Shown: one piece after another, positions 48,009 through 57,541 of the stretch
How the letters are laid out: every line of letters starts with the position of its first letter
How positions within the stretch are numbered: the stretch's first letter is position 1
Origin: Janibacter limosus
GTDB lineage: Bacteria > Actinomycetota > Actinomycetes > Actinomycetales > Dermatophilaceae
Length of the DNA: 64,000 nucleotides
NCBI RefSeq assembly: GCF_004295485.1
Contig: NZ_CP036164.1
Coordinates: 3,100,001 to 3,164,000, forward strand
Direction of reading: 5' to 3'
Program-made: the position numbers and the translations under genes
The notes under the pieces: model-generated
Told to the model about the DNA's origin: nothing
Database searches by the model: none
What the model saw: the letters and a program-made list of their open reading frames with translations, nothing else

Positions 48009-48902
48009 TCACCGTTGGTCGAGGTGCGAGGAGCTCTGCGGTGAAGCCTCGAGACCCGGTGAGCGAAGGGCGGTCAGGGGGATGTCGTGCTCGTCCGCCC
48101 AGGTCTGCCAGTCGGCGGCGGTGCGCTCGGCGAAGACCTCGGCGAGGCGCTCACCGGTGCAGTCCTCGGGCTGGAGGCGAAGGGCGGTGAGCAGCGCCGT
48201 GGTGAAGTGCGGCTCGAGCGCGCCGAGGGCGATCTTGCCCTCCGCGGTGTCGTAGATGCCGTAGGCCGGCAGACCACCACCGAGCAGCGCGCCCGGAGCG
48301 GTGAGGCCGTGGGCCAGCGGGCGCGACATCGTGTGGGCGAGGTCGGACAGGGGCACCTCGCGGCGCACCCCCTCCCCGAGGCGAGCCCGGGCGACCAGCG
48401 CAGCGGACGCCTCGGCGGCTGCCCTCTCGGACCCGGCCAGGTCCACCACGAGGGTGGTGGGCATGCTCCCTTCGCCCAGCAGCCCGGTACCGGCCTGGTA
48501 GGTGAGGTCGTGCCCGGCGGTCTCCGCCTGGTCACCGGGGTAGCCGACGATGTCCACCTGGCAGACCTGCGGGTGACTCGCGTGCACGGACTCGAAGTCC
48601 AGACCCAGTCGCCGCAGCGCGGATGGACGCGACGACGTGACGAAGACGTCGGCGGTGGCCAGCAGCTCCTCGAGCTCGGCGCGCCCGGCCGGCGACTTCA
48701 GGTCGACCCGACGCACCTCCTGCCCGACGTGCAGCTCGTCGTAGTACGCCTTGGCGAACTGCTCCATCGGATCCCCGCTCGGCGGCAGCACCGTGACGAC
48801 ATTCGCCCCCTGCCCGGCCAGCCGCGCGACGGCGGCCGGACCGGGCAGGTTGATGGCGATCGACAGGACCGTGACACCTGCCAGAGGCCCTGTCTGCGAC
48901 AT
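48009..48902 (-). CDS. CaiB/BaiF family III CoA-transferase / alpha-methylacyl-CoA racemase-like
   Basis: 297 residues. GVTVLSIAINLPGPAAVARLAGQGANVVTV is the N-terminal Rossmann-like start. VDLKSPAGRAELEELLATADVFV and AGHDLTYQAGTGLL follow, the latter matching the racemase GHDINYLALTGAL block. It is shorter than typical racemases (~360). The last ~15 residues (GLEASPQSSSHLDQR) and stop are encoded by a family C repeat, so the native C-terminus may have been replaced. Lies 5 bp after the FadB-like gene. Confidence 0.82.
   Translation of the reverse strand: MSQTGPLAGVTVLSIAINLPGPAAVARLAGQGANVVTVLPPSGDPMEQFAKAYYDELHVGQEVRRVDLKSPAGRAELEELLATADVFVTSSRPSALRRLGLDFESVHASHPQVCQVDIVGYPGDQAETAGHDLTYQAGTGLLGEGSMPTTLVVDLAGSERAAAEASAALVARARLGEGVRREVPLSDLAHTMSRPLAHGLTAPGALLGGGLPAYGIYDTAEGKIALGALEPHFTTALLTALRLQPEDCTGERLAEVFAERTAADWQTWADEHDIPLTALRSPGLEASPQSSSHLDQR
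48010..48056. repeat. Family C dispersed repeat, copy 2, encoding a protein C-terminus
   Basis: CACCGTTGGTCGAGGTGCGAG...GCCTCGAGACC, nearly identical to 43246-43292. On the minus strand it encodes the terminal residues of the CoA-transferase-like protein up to its stop codon. Confidence 0.85.
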
Positions 48903-48907
48903 GTCGC

Positions 48908-51082
48908 TCAGGCCTCGTCCACGAGGGTGCCCTTGGCGACGCGCTCGGTGAGCCACGCGCTCGGGCGGAAGCGCTCACCGTAGGTGTCGGCGAGCTCGTT
49001 GGCCCGCGCGACGAAGCCGGCCAGGCCACCCTCGTAGTTGGTCATGAAGGTCGCCGGACCACCGGTGTGCGGCGGGAAGCCGATACCGAAGATGCCGCCG
49101 ATGTTGGCCGACACCGCGTCCGTGAGGACACCGTCCTCGAAGCAACCAGCCGTCTCCAGCGCCATGATGAAGAGGTAGCGGTCCTGCAGGTCCTCAAAGG
49201 GGATCTCGGTGCCCTTGCCCCAGCGCTCACGCAGCTCGGGCCACAGGACCTTGGGGCCGTCGGCCGGGTAGTCGTACAGGCCCGCGCCGGAGGCGCGACC
49301 CTTGCGACCGAGCTCGACCATCGTGTCGATGAGCTGCTCGCCCGGACCCTTGGGCAGGGTCTTGCCCTCCGCGGCGGCAGCCTTGTCGGCCTCCGCACGG
49401 ATGTGCTGGGTCAGGGTCAGCGAGACCTCGTCGAGCATCGCCAGCGGCGGGGCCGGGAAGCCGGCCTGGGTCGCGGCGCGCTCGACGAACTGCGGGTCGA
49501 TGCCCTCGGCGAGCGCGGTCGCGCCCTCGAGGATCAGCGTGCCGAAGACGCGGCTGGTGTAGAAGCCACGGCCGTCACCGACGACGATCGGGATCTTGCG
49601 GATCTGCTGGACGATGTCGATCGCCCGGGCAGCCGCCTCGTCGCCGGTCTGCTCACCGCGGATGATCTCGACGAGCTGCATCTTGTCCACGGGGGAGAAG
49701 AAGTGCAGACCGATGAAGTCCTTGGGGCGGGTGGAGAAGCCTTGGAGCGAGGTGATCGGCAGGGTCGAGGTGTTGGAGCACAGGAGCGTCTCCGGACCGA
49801 CGACGGCCTCGATCTCGGCGAAGACCTGCTTCTTGAGGTCGTAGTCCTCGAAGACGGCCTCGATGACGGCGTCGACACCGGCCAGGTCGGCCACGTCGAT
49901 GCTCGGCGTGATCCGAGCCAGGACGGCGTCGGCCTTGGCCTGGTCCATCGTGCCGCGCTCGACACGCTTGGCCAGGAGCTTCTCGGAGTAGCTCTTGCCC
50001 TTGGCCGCGCCCTCCTCCGTGACGTCCTTGAGGATGACCTCGATGCCGGACATGGCGGCGGAGTAGGCGATCCCGGCGCCCATCATTCCGGCACCGATGA
50101 CGCCGATCTTGGCGACCTGACGCTTCTCGACACCCTCCGGGCGCAGCTTGCCGCTGCTGATCGTCTGCATGTCGAAGAAGAAGGCCTGGATCATCGCCGT
50201 CGACTCACGGCCGGCGGCGAGCTCGGTGATGTAGCGCGACTCGATCCGGCTGGCGGTGTCGAAGTCCACCTGCGAGCCCTCGACCGCGGCCGACATGATC
50301 GCGCGGGGCGACTTGGTCGGGGCGCCCTTGAGGGTCTTGCGCAGGTTCGCCGGGAAGGCCGGGAGGTTCATCGCGAACTTCGGCACGGACGGGGTGCCGC
50401 CGGGGATGCGGTAACCCTTGACGTCCCACGGCTTCACGGCCGCGGTCTCGTCGTCCTTGTGCTCACGGATCCACTGCTTGGCCGCGGGGACCAGCTCCTC
50501 GCGGGTGGCGACGAGCTGGTCGACGACGCCCTTGTCGAGCGCCGCGGCGGGGTTGCGCTGCTGACCCTGCAGCAGCCAGCCCATGAGGGCCTCCTGGATG
50601 CCGAGCATCCGGACGAGGCGCGTGACGCCGCCGCCACCGGGCAGCAGCCCGAGGGAGACCTCGGGCAGGCCGAGCTTGATCTTCGGGTCGTCGACGGCGA
50701 TGCGGTGGTGGGTCGCGAGCGCGATCTCCAGGCCACCACCGAGCGCGGCGCCGTTGATGGCCGCGACGACCGGCTTGCCGAGCTGCTCCAGGCGACGCAG
50801 CTGCGACTTGATGCCCTCGATCTCCTCGAAGAACTCACCCGCCGTCTCCTGCGTGACCGACTGCAGGTCGGTGAGGTTGCCGCCGGCGAAGAAGGTCTTC
50901 TTCGCGGAGGTGAGCACGACACCGGTGATGTCGTCGCGCTCGGCCTCGAGCCGGTCGATGGTCTCGCCCATCGCGACCTTGTAGGTCTCGTTCATCGTGT
51001 TGGCGCCCGCGTCGGGGTCGTCCATCGTCAGGGTGACGATGCCCTCGTCGTCGCGCTCGTAACGGATCATGTTCTCGCTCAT
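48908..51082 (-). CDS. Fatty-acid oxidation multifunctional protein (enoyl-CoA hydratase / 3-hydroxyacyl-CoA dehydrogenase)
   Basis: 724 residues. The N-terminal crotonase domain has the oxyanion-hole segment FFAGGNL and GAALGGGLEIALATHHRIA, with Glu in LGLPEVSLGLLPG. The dehydrogenase part starts KIGVIGAGMMGAGIAYSAAMSG (NAD-binding), has SNTSTLPITSL and the catalytic His in FIGLHFFSPVDKM, and ends with the C-terminal 3HCDH domain (FGIGFPPHTGGP). It performs hydration and NAD-dependent oxidation of enoyl-CoA. The thiolase gene lies 26 bp upstream, the usual FadA partner. Confidence 0.93.
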   Translation of the reverse strand: MSENMIRYERDDEGIVTLTMDDPDAGANTMNETYKVAMGETIDRLEAERDDITGVVLTSAKKTFFAGGNLTDLQSVTQETAGEFFEEIEGIKSQLRRLEQLGKPVVAAINGAALGGGLEIALATHHRIAVDDPKIKLGLPEVSLGLLPGGGGVTRLVRMLGIQEALMGWLLQGQQRNPAAALDKGVVDQLVATREELVPAAKQWIREHKDDETAAVKPWDVKGYRIPGGTPSVPKFAMNLPAFPANLRKTLKGAPTKSPRAIMSAAVEGSQVDFDTASRIESRYITELAAGRESTAMIQAFFFDMQTISSGKLRPEGVEKRQVAKIGVIGAGMMGAGIAYSAAMSGIEVILKDVTEEGAAKGKSYSEKLLAKRVERGTMDQAKADAVLARITPSIDVADLAGVDAVIEAVFEDYDLKKQVFAEIEAVVGPETLLCSNTSTLPITSLQGFSTRPKDFIGLHFFSPVDKMQLVEIIRGEQTGDEAAARAIDIVQQIRKIPIVVGDGRGFYTSRVFGTLILEGATALAEGIDPQFVERAATQAGFPAPPLAMLDEVSLTLTQHIRAEADKAAAAEGKTLPKGPGEQLIDTMVELGRKGRASGAGLYDYPADGPKVLWPELRERWGKGTEIPFEDLQDRYLFIMALETAGCFEDGVLTDAVSANIGGIFGIGFPPHTGGPATFMTNYEGGLAGFVARANELADTYGERFRPSAWLTERVAKGTLVDEA

Positions 51083-51108
51083 AGCTCTTGGGTTCCTTAT
51101 CCGCTGGT

Positions 51109-52329
51109 TCAGACGCGCTCGACGATGGTGGCAATTCCCATGCCGCCGCCGATGCAGAGGGTGGCGATACCGCGCTCGAGGTCCCGGCGCTCCAGCTCGT
51201 CGACGAGCGTGCCGAGGATCATCGCGCCCGTGGCACCGAGGGGGTGGCCCATGGCGATCGCGCCGCCGTTGACATTGGTCTGGTCCTCGCTCCAGCCCAT
51301 GTCGCGCATGAGCTTCAGGGCGACCGCGGCGAAGGCCTCGTTGATCTCGACCAGGTCGATGTCCTTGGCGGTCATGCCGACGCGGTCCAGCGCCTTGCGG
51401 CAGGCCGGGGCCGGGCCGGTGAGCATGATCGTCGGCTCGGAGCCGATGACGGCCGTGGAGACGATGCGGGCCCGGGGGGTCAGGCCCATCTCCTGGCCGG
51501 TCTTCTCGTTGCCGATGAGCATCAGCGAGGCACCATCGACGATTCCGGAGGAGTTGCCGGCGTGGTGGACGTGGTTGATCCGGTCGACCGAGTGGTATTT
51601 CTCGAGGGCCACGGAGTCGAAGCCGCCCTGCTCGCCGATCCCGGCGAAGGAGGGCTTGAGGCCACCGAGCGAGTCGACGCTCGTGCCGGGACGGATCGTC
51701 TCGTCGCGGGCGAGGATGGTGATGCCGCTGGCGTCCTTGACCGGGATGACGGACTTGTCGAAGTAGCCGGCGTCCCACGCGGCGGCAGCGCGCGCGTGCG
51801 ACTGGGCGGCGAAGCGGTCGACCTCGGCGCGGTCGATGCCCTCGAGGGTGGCGATGAGGTCGGCACCGATGCCCTGGGGGACGAAGTCGGTCGCGAGCGC
51901 GGTGGCCGGGTCCATCGCCCAGGCGCCGCCGTCGCTGGCCATCGGCACACGGGACATCGACTCGACGCCACCGGCGAGGAAGAGGTCCTCGAAGCCGGAG
52001 CGGACGCGGGCCGCGACCTGGTTGATGGCCTCGAGGCCGGAGCCGCAGAAGCGGTTGAGCTGCACGCCGGCGACGGGCTCGGGGTAGCCGGCCTTGAGGG
52101 CGGCGATCCGCGGGAGGACGGCGCCCTGGTCACCGACCGGGGAGACGATGCCCATGACGAGGTCGTCGATCTGGGCGGCGTCGAGGCCCGGGTTGCGCTC
52201 ACGCACGGCGTTCAGGAGACCGACGGTCAGGTCGATCGGCTTGACCTCGTGGAGGGCGCCCGAAGACTTCCCCTTCCCACGGGGGGTGCGGACGGCGTCA
52301 TAGATGACGGCCTGGGGCTGCTCGGGCAT
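51109..52329 (-). CDS. Acetyl-CoA C-acyltransferase (thiolase), FadA-type
   Basis: 406 residues. The acyl-accepting Cys is in [12 protein letters not shown], His in [15 protein letters not shown] and the C-terminal Cys in [10 protein letters not shown]; all thiolase residues are present. It starts with [24 protein letters not shown], typical of FadI/FadA-type degradative thiolases. The ribosome-binding site GAAGGAGCC precedes the ATG. First gene of the beta-oxidation operon, divergent from the TetR gene. Confidence 0.93.
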   Translation of the reverse strand: MPEQPQAVIYDAVRTPRGKGKSSGALHEVKPIDLTVGLLNAVRERNPGLDAAQIDDLVMGIVSPVGDQGAVLPRIAALKAGYPEPVAGVQLNRFCGSGLEAINQVAARVRSGFEDLFLAGGVESMSRVPMASDGGAWAMDPATALATDFVPQGIGADLIATLEGIDRAEVDRFAAQSHARAAAAWDAGYFDKSVIPVKDASGITILARDETIRPGTSVDSLGGLKPSFAGIGEQGGFDSVALEKYHSVDRINHVHHAGNSSGIVDGASLMLIGNEKTGQEMGLTPRARIVSTAVIGSEPTIMLTGPAPACRKALDRVGMTAKDIDLVEINEAFAAVALKLMRDMGWSEDQTNVNGGAIAMGHPLGATGAMILGTLVDELERRDLERGIATLCIGGGMGIATIVERV

Positions 52330-52380
52330 GGACCGGCTCCTTCGATGAAACGATGGTTTTCCGTCACCCTACGCATCCGT

Positions 52381-52413
52381 TGAACACTTGTGCAATGGTG
52401 TGCAAAGAGTTCA
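52381..52413. promoter_or_regulatory. TGAAC/GTTCA dyad in the thiolase-TetR divergent promoter
   Basis: TGAAC at 52381-52385 and GTTCA at 52409-52413 enclose two direct TGTGCAA copies. The position between the divergent thiolase and TetR genes suggests the binding site of the TetR protein. Confidence 0.45.
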
Positions 52414-52437
52414 CCATCACACCGAAGGGAGGTCGCC

Positions 52438-53010
52438 GTGAGTTCACGGGTCAACGCCGCGGGCGACACCCGCGAGCGGATCCGCACTGCCGCACTGGCT
52501 CTCTTCGCCGAGCACGGGGTGGCCGCGACCAGCCTGCGCGAGGTCGCCCGATCCGCCGGCGTCGCCCCGGGACTGGTCGGCCACTACTTCGGGAGCAAGG
52601 ACGGTCTGCAGGAGGCCGTCGAGGACTGGGTCGTCGGGCTCTTCAGCGAGACCTTGGGCGCGGTCCCCCTCGAGGGGACGGTGACCGAGGTGGTCGCGGC
52701 ACGTGACTCGGCAGTCAACGGGATGTTTGCCCGCAACCCGCACGCCGTCGACTACCTGCGGCGGGTCGTCGTCACCCCCGGCGCGGGTGATGCCCGGCTG
52801 GTGCGCAAGATCCTCGCCGAGCAGGTCGCCCAGACCGAGCACCTGCGCGACCACGGGATCGGAGCCAGTCAGGCGCCCGTCACGGAGCAGGCTGTGACGG
52901 TGCTGGTGCGCCAGCTCGGCGCCTGGCTGCTCCAGCCGGCCCTCGGCCGGCTGTGGGCGCTGTCAGGGGCGCAGGGCCCCGAGCCGCAGGTGCACGTGAC
53001 CCTGCGCTGA
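52438..53010 (+). CDS. TetR-family regulator, probable control of beta-oxidation
   Basis: 190 residues. HTH: RIRTAALALFAEHGVAATSLREVARSAGVAPGLVGHYFGSKDGL. I chose the GTG at 52438 because GAAGGGAGGTCGCC precedes it; a longer frame would begin inside the operator. The divergent arrangement with the thiolase operon matches FadR-type acyl-CoA-responsive repressors, but the ligand is inferred from context only. Confidence 0.88.
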   Translation: MSSRVNAAGDTRERIRTAALALFAEHGVAATSLREVARSAGVAPGLVGHYFGSKDGLQEAVEDWVVGLFSETLGAVPLEGTVTEVVAARDSAVNGMFARNPHAVDYLRRVVVTPGAGDARLVRKILAEQVAQTEHLRDHGIGASQAPVTEQAVTVLVRQLGAWLLQPALGRLWALSGAQGPEPQVHVTLR

Positions 53011-53162
53011 TCAGCCCGGACGTCCTGTGCACGAGGAGTCGGGCGTCTCCTTGGCCGGCCATCACTCGACTCGCCGACCCGCACCCCAGCAGGCAGAATC
53101 GGGCTCATGACGAGAGCGACGAGGTAGATGGCACATACCTGGACCCACGGAGTCGTTAGTCC
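53011..53162. other. Boundary gap between beta-oxidation locus and biosynthetic cluster
   Basis: 152 bp without a gene. It holds an inverted repeat at its right end (CCACGGA 53145-53151 / TCCGTGG 53160-53166) overlapping the GTG that could start the NRPS gene. No tRNA or integrase remnant is visible. Sequence texture changes here, with more A/T and fewer CGAAGGG motifs to the right. Confidence 0.5.
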
Positions 53163-56100
53163 GTGGACGATCGCTTCCGGATGACGCGAAGCAACCGGGC
53201 TCGTGCCGCGTGGGGCGGCTCTGGTGGCCCGGCGTCTCGTCCCCCGACCACCACCGCGCCGCCTTCGATCCACGCGTGCTTCCGTCAGTGGGTCGAGCAG
53301 ACTCCGCAGGCCATAGCGGTGCGACAGCGCAACTCTGTCTACTCCTATGCGGACCTTGATGAGTACTCCGATCACATCGCCGCCCACCTGCACTCGACGG
53401 GGATCGGACCTGGCGACATCGTGCCGGTCCTGCTGCACCGAAGTCCCGACCTGATCGCGACCCTCCTGGGCATCCTCAAGACGGGAGCCGCGTACACCGC
53501 CTTGGATCCGGCGTGGCCGGAGCAACGAGTCCACGACCTGGTGGCGATGATCGAGCCCACCCTGATCCTGGGCCCACCCAGTGAACAACTGCCAATACCC
53601 AGTTGGGACCCCCGTGCGGTGCGGGAGCGCTCTCGACCGGCCATGGCGGCCAGTGCCCCCTTCTACCCCTCAGCCGCCTCGGACCCGTGCTGCGTCTTCT
53701 TCACCTCGGGGACGACCACCGGCACGCCACGTGGCGCGCTCGTTCCCCATGCGGGCACCGTACTGCTCTTCCGGGACTGCGCCTTCGCGACGCTCGGCCC
53801 CGGGTCGGCCATCTTGCAAGCCGCTGCGATCGCGTGGGATGGGCTCAGCTTGGAGGTGTGGAGCATGCTCACCACCGGGGGAAGCGTGCTCCTGGCGGGC
53901 GAGTTCCACACCCCCACTGGTGAGTTGGTCCGCGACGCTATTGCCGCTGGTACGTCGCTGATGTGGCTGACGTCGACCCTCTTCAACCTGCTCGTCGACG
54001 AAGAGATCAAGTGTTTCGTCGGCCTCGATCACCTCCTCATCGGGGGCGAGAGACTCTCCCCCGAGCATGTCACTCAATTCCTCGCGGCTCATCCCGGGTG
54101 CCGACTGACCAATGGCTATGGACCCGCCGAGGCCACCGTCTTCGTGAGCACCCACGAGATCACCCGTGAAGACGTGCACCACCCCCGCGGGATCCCCATT
54201 GGTCGAGCGGTACCTCACACCACCCTCACCGTCATCTCCGACGGTCAACCCACCCCCGCCGGCGAGGTGGGGGAGCTACACGTCAGCGGGCCGCGACTGG
54301 CACTTGGCTACCTAGGCCCCGATCGCCCCGGAGCCTTCCTGACCATCGACCGTGAGGGGGCGAGTGTGCGGACCTATGCCACGGGCGACCTCGTGGTCGA
54401 AGAAGACGACCTCTTGTACTTCGTGGGGCGGGCCGATCGTGAGTTGAAGATCCGTGGTCACCGGGTCGAGCCGCGCGAGGTCGAGCGAGCCGTCATGAGC
54501 CTCGCCGGCGTCACGGGAGCCCGAGCCGTGCCTGTCAGGGGTGCCGACCATCGTCCCGTCGACCTGGCCATCTTTTACACCGGGGCTGCCACCAACCCAG
54601 GCGCACATCGGGACTCCTTGAGCGCCACCCTTCCGACCTACCTCGTCCCACGGGCGGTAGTGCACGTCCCGGCCTTCCCACTGACCGTCAACGGAAAGAT
54701 CGACGAAGCATCCCTGCTGAGGTCACTCGGCACGCTGAGCAACATCGAGCCCCGGGCGGACCCGCCGACAGACCTGTCGCCCACGCAATCAACCGTGCTG
54801 GCCATCGTGCGGGACCTCCTCGAGACGGAGGTGGGTCTCGACACCCGGCTTCATGATGCCGGCGCGACCTCCTTGGACCGTGCCCGCCTGGCAATGCGAC
54901 TTGAGCGCACCTGCATGACCCGGATCTCTGTCGCCGCGCTGAGCGAAGCGATCGATCTGCGCGCCATCGCCGACTACGTTGACTCGATCCACCCGAACGC
55001 AGCCATCCCCGCGCCCCCGCACGATCCCCATGCCCCCGTCGAGTTGAACCCCGTCCAGGCCACATTTTTGGCCTCGTACCTGCGGCATCCATCAGACACC
55101 AGCGCCACCTGCCTCATGGTGTGGGACCTTGACGGCCCTGTCGACCTGCAGGCTCTCGGGCGATCCCTACAAGACCTCCAGCAGCGCCATCAACTTTTGG
55201 GGGCGCGGTATGACGTCACCGACACCTGCGTGGCGATCCCTACGCGCGAGCCCCGCAAGGTCCTGCTCACTGCCGAACAGGACCTGCCTCTGCCCGATCT
55301 GGCCACGGCGCGTCATGCTGTCCTCGGCGCCCTGACCGCGCAACCGCTGTCCATCGATCGCGGCGAGGTGTGGCGCGCCACGACCCGAGCCGTAGCAGGC
55401 CACGAGATGGGGGTCCTCGGTATCGCCGTCCATCACGTGGCCTTCGACGGATGGTCCGAGGCGGTCCTCGCCTCTGACCTCTCGCACGCCTATGCCGCCC
55501 GCGCTCGCGGCGAAGAGCCGACGTGGTCCCGGACCAGCGCGTCAGCTGCTGCCCTCGCCCACGCGAGCGAGGCCCGGCGGCGCTATGCGTATTCCCCTGA
55601 GGACCTCGACTATTGGACGGGCATCGCCCGCTCCTGCAACGAACTGACCCTGGTGACGGGACCGCCAAACTCATGTGGAGGTGTCGACCACGGGGGCAGC
55701 CACACCGTCCACCACCCATTGGATGCGTCAACGCTGCACACCTGGGCCACCGTTGCCCGGGACCACTCAGTCTCCCTCCTCGCCGTACTCCTGAGCCTGT
55801 ATGAGCAGGTCCTCGCGCCGCACGTCAGGCTGCGATTCGCGGTCGGTGTCCCGGTGACGGAGCGGGATAGCGTCGTCGAAGAGAACGCCGTCGGGTGCAT
55901 CCTGAACATGTGGTGTCTACCCGTCGCCCCCCACGCAGCCGGTGACATCATCGTCAGGGCGCGCACCTTCCAGGGGCACCTCGAGCGAGCGCAGCAGCAC
56001 CGAGCGTTGTCATTCCCCGAACTCGTGCGGCAGTTGCAGCCGCCTCGCTCGACGCGCACCCCCGTCTATCAGGCCATCTTTGCCCTTCAGGACAATGCTC

Positions 56101-56312
56101 AGCCAAGCCTGCAGATCGACGGGTGTGCGACATCGTTCACCCGGCCACAACCGCCCGACTCGCCTGTCGAACTCCTGGTCGAAATTCATGCCGCGCCAGG
56201 CGTAACGCCATCACTGACTGTGTCGCATCAGTGCGCGGCTGTATCCACCGAGACGGCGGAGCGCATCGCCCTCGACCTGATCGCCGCACTAGAGAGGCCG
56301 ACCCAAAGTTAG
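53163..56312 (+). CDS. Nonribosomal peptide synthetase, A-T-C
   Basis: About 1049 residues. Adenylation domain ~35-535: FFTSGTTTGTPRG (A3, 179-191), acidic WDGLSLE (A4), NGYGPAEA (A5), YATGDL (A7), the hinge RADRELKIRGHRVEPREVE and NGK with Lys512 (A10). Carrier domain ~545-610: phosphopantetheine Ser570 in HDAGATSLDRA. Condensation domain ~630-1045: complete HHVAFDG at 757-763. There is no thioesterase and no second carrier, so the C domain must use an acceptor on another protein, most likely the T-TE protein loaded by the stand-alone A domain. By-eye alignment with GrsA gives specificity residues D-G-L-W-L-G-G-V-F-K, similar to aliphatic (Val/Ile-like) codes. Start is GTG 53163 or ATG 53181. 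Its stop overlaps the convergent MFS gene. Confidence 0.93.
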   Translation: MDDRFRMTRSNRARAAWGGSGGPASRPPTTTAPPSIHACFRQWVEQTPQAIAVRQRNSVYSYADLDEYSDHIAAHLHSTGIGPGDIVPVLLHRSPDLIATLLGILKTGAAYTALDPAWPEQRVHDLVAMIEPTLILGPPSEQLPIPSWDPRAVRERSRPAMAASAPFYPSAASDPCCVFFTSGTTTGTPRGALVPHAGTVLLFRDCAFATLGPGSAILQAAAIAWDGLSLEVWSMLTTGGSVLLAGEFHTPTGELVRDAIAAGTSLMWLTSTLFNLLVDEEIKCFVGLDHLLIGGERLSPEHVTQFLAAHPGCRLTNGYGPAEATVFVSTHEITREDVHHPRGIPIGRAVPHTTLTVISDGQPTPAGEVGELHVSGPRLALGYLGPDRPGAFLTIDREGASVRTYATGDLVVEEDDLLYFVGRADRELKIRGHRVEPREVERAVMSLAGVTGARAVPVRGADHRPVDLAIFYTGAATNPGAHRDSLSATLPTYLVPRAVVHVPAFPLTVNGKIDEASLLRSLGTLSNIEPRADPPTDLSPTQSTVLAIVRDLLETEVGLDTRLHDAGATSLDRARLAMRLERTCMTRISVAALSEAIDLRAIADYVDSIHPNAAIPAPPHDPHAPVELNPVQATFLASYLRHPSDTSATCLMVWDLDGPVDLQALGRSLQDLQQRHQLLGARYDVTDTCVAIPTREPRKVLLTAEQDLPLPDLATARHAVLGALTAQPLSIDRGEVWRATTRAVAGHEMGVLGIAVHHVAFDGWSEAVLASDLSHAYAARARGEEPTWSRTSASAAALAHASEARRRYAYSPEDLDYWTGIARSCNELTLVTGPPNSCGGVDHGGSHTVHHPLDASTLHTWATVARDHSVSLLAVLLSLYEQVLAPHVRLRFAVGVPVTERDSVVEENAVGCILNMWCLPVAPHAAGDIIVRARTFQGHLERAQQHRALSFPELVRQLQPPRSTRTPVYQAIFALQDNAQPSLQIDGCATSFTRPQPPDSPVELLVEIHAAPGVTPSLTVSHQCAAVSTETAERIALDLIAALERPTQS

Positions 56313-57541
56313 GGCGTCGCCGACAAGACACGTGAGGCAATGAGCGGCCGGACAAAGAACGGAATGGCGATACCGACGGCGCACAAGGCCGCCGCTAGGA
56401 CGATGGCACCTGGACCGGACCAGCTGAACAAGATGAACGTCAACCCAGCCGGAGCGATAATCCGCACAGCCTGCTCGGACAAACTCCAGACGCCTTGATA
56501 CTCGCCAAGGTGCCGTTGCGGGGCGAGGTCATAACTCAACGGCCACGACGAGGCCCCTTGAACCATTTCAGCACCGGTGTGCGCGATAACGCTGATGAAG
56601 AGCAGGATCACGGCCGGCCACACGGAGACGGACGACGAAAGAGCCAGCAGCGCAAACATGGCCGCCAAGAGCAAACCGGACAACCGGAGCCCGGACACCG
56701 CGGTGTGCACCGTCTCGAAAGGACGGCTGACGGGCAGCTGGAAGGCGATCACCAACAAGGTGTTGCTGATGAGCAGCGCCGCCACGACCGAGTGGGGGGC
56801 CTGAGTCCGGGTCACCACCCAGATGGGCATGATGACGTCCAACACCACGACGTGGATGGTGAGCAAGGCGTTGACCATCGACACTGCCACATATGGTCGG
56901 TCGCGCAGTGCCCGATGGGTGCTGATCTCTGAGTCACTATCGCCAAGGGTCGCGGAGACCGCGGTGTACGAGCGCACACGCATGATCAGCACGCCGGCGA
57001 TCACGAACGAGGCGGCATTGACGAGAAAGAGCAGTTGGAAGGCCTCACGTGAGCCAATCGCCAGCGTGAGCGCCGCCAAGCCACCGCCCAGCGCAGCGCC
57101 GATGTTGGTGATGGAGCGGAGCCTGGCTCGGGCAGCAGTTCGGGTGGGACCGGTAAAGACCAGCCCGACGAGAGACTGTCGGGCCACCGCCGCAGACCTC
57201 TCCAGGAGCGCGAAGACGGCAGCCACGACAATGAAGAGCACGACCGAATCGATGACGGCGTAGAGCGCGGACGCCACACTGGCCAAGATGAGCAGGGTGC
57301 CCGCGGCCATAGCGGCGTTTGTTCGGTCAGAGATCAGTCCGGCTGGCAAGGACGACAGCAACCCGACGACGGCGCTGATGGTCAGGCCCACGCCGATGGT
57401 GCTCGCGGACAAGCCGACGATCTCGCTCAAAAAGACCACTGCTGCAGCGCCGAACGCGCCATTACCAAAATTGTTGACGAGAGTGGACGCCGCGAGGAGC
57501 CGCAACGGTCCGGACTGAAACACCTCAGAGACTGAGCTCAC
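56309..57541 (-). CDS. MFS exporter of the biosynthetic cluster
   Basis: 410 residues, about 12 membrane helices. GLISDRTNAAMAAGTL follows helix 2 (motif A position, degenerate). No close drug class can be named. It is the last gene of the cluster's minus-strand operon, overlapping the preceding hydrolase gene by 17 bp and the convergent NRPS stop by a few bases. The product's exit route and self-protection are the obvious role (inference). Confidence 0.85.
   Translation of the reverse strand: MSSVSEVFQSGPLRLLAASTLVNNFGNGAFGAAAVVFLSEIVGLSASTIGVGLTISAVVGLLSSLPAGLISDRTNAAMAAGTLLILASVASALYAVIDSVVLFIVVAAVFALLERSAAVARQSLVGLVFTGPTRTAARARLRSITNIGAALGGGLAALTLAIGSREAFQLLFLVNAASFVIAGVLIMRVRSYTAVSATLGDSDSEISTHRALRDRPYVAVSMVNALLTIHVVVLDVIMPIWVVTRTQAPHSVVAALLISNTLLVIAFQLPVSRPFETVHTAVSGLRLSGLLLAAMFALLALSSSVSVWPAVILLFISVIAHTGAEMVQGASSWPLSYDLAPQRHLGEYQGVWSLSEQAVRIIAPAGLTFILFSWSGPGAIVLAAALCAVGIAIPFFVRPLIASRVLSATP

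Noticed and set aside
49067..51766. 899-codon plus-strand frame opposite the FadB-like gene
   Set aside because: Antisense shadow rich in Asp/Leu/Val/Gly/Arg with no domain; the minus strand encodes a complete multifunctional enzyme.
46776..53010. Beta-oxidation operon as part of the biosynthetic cluster
   Set aside because: Host-like composition with CGAAGGG motifs, its own divergent TetR regulator, and a typical FadA/FadB/ACAD set; it is more likely the flanking chromosome.
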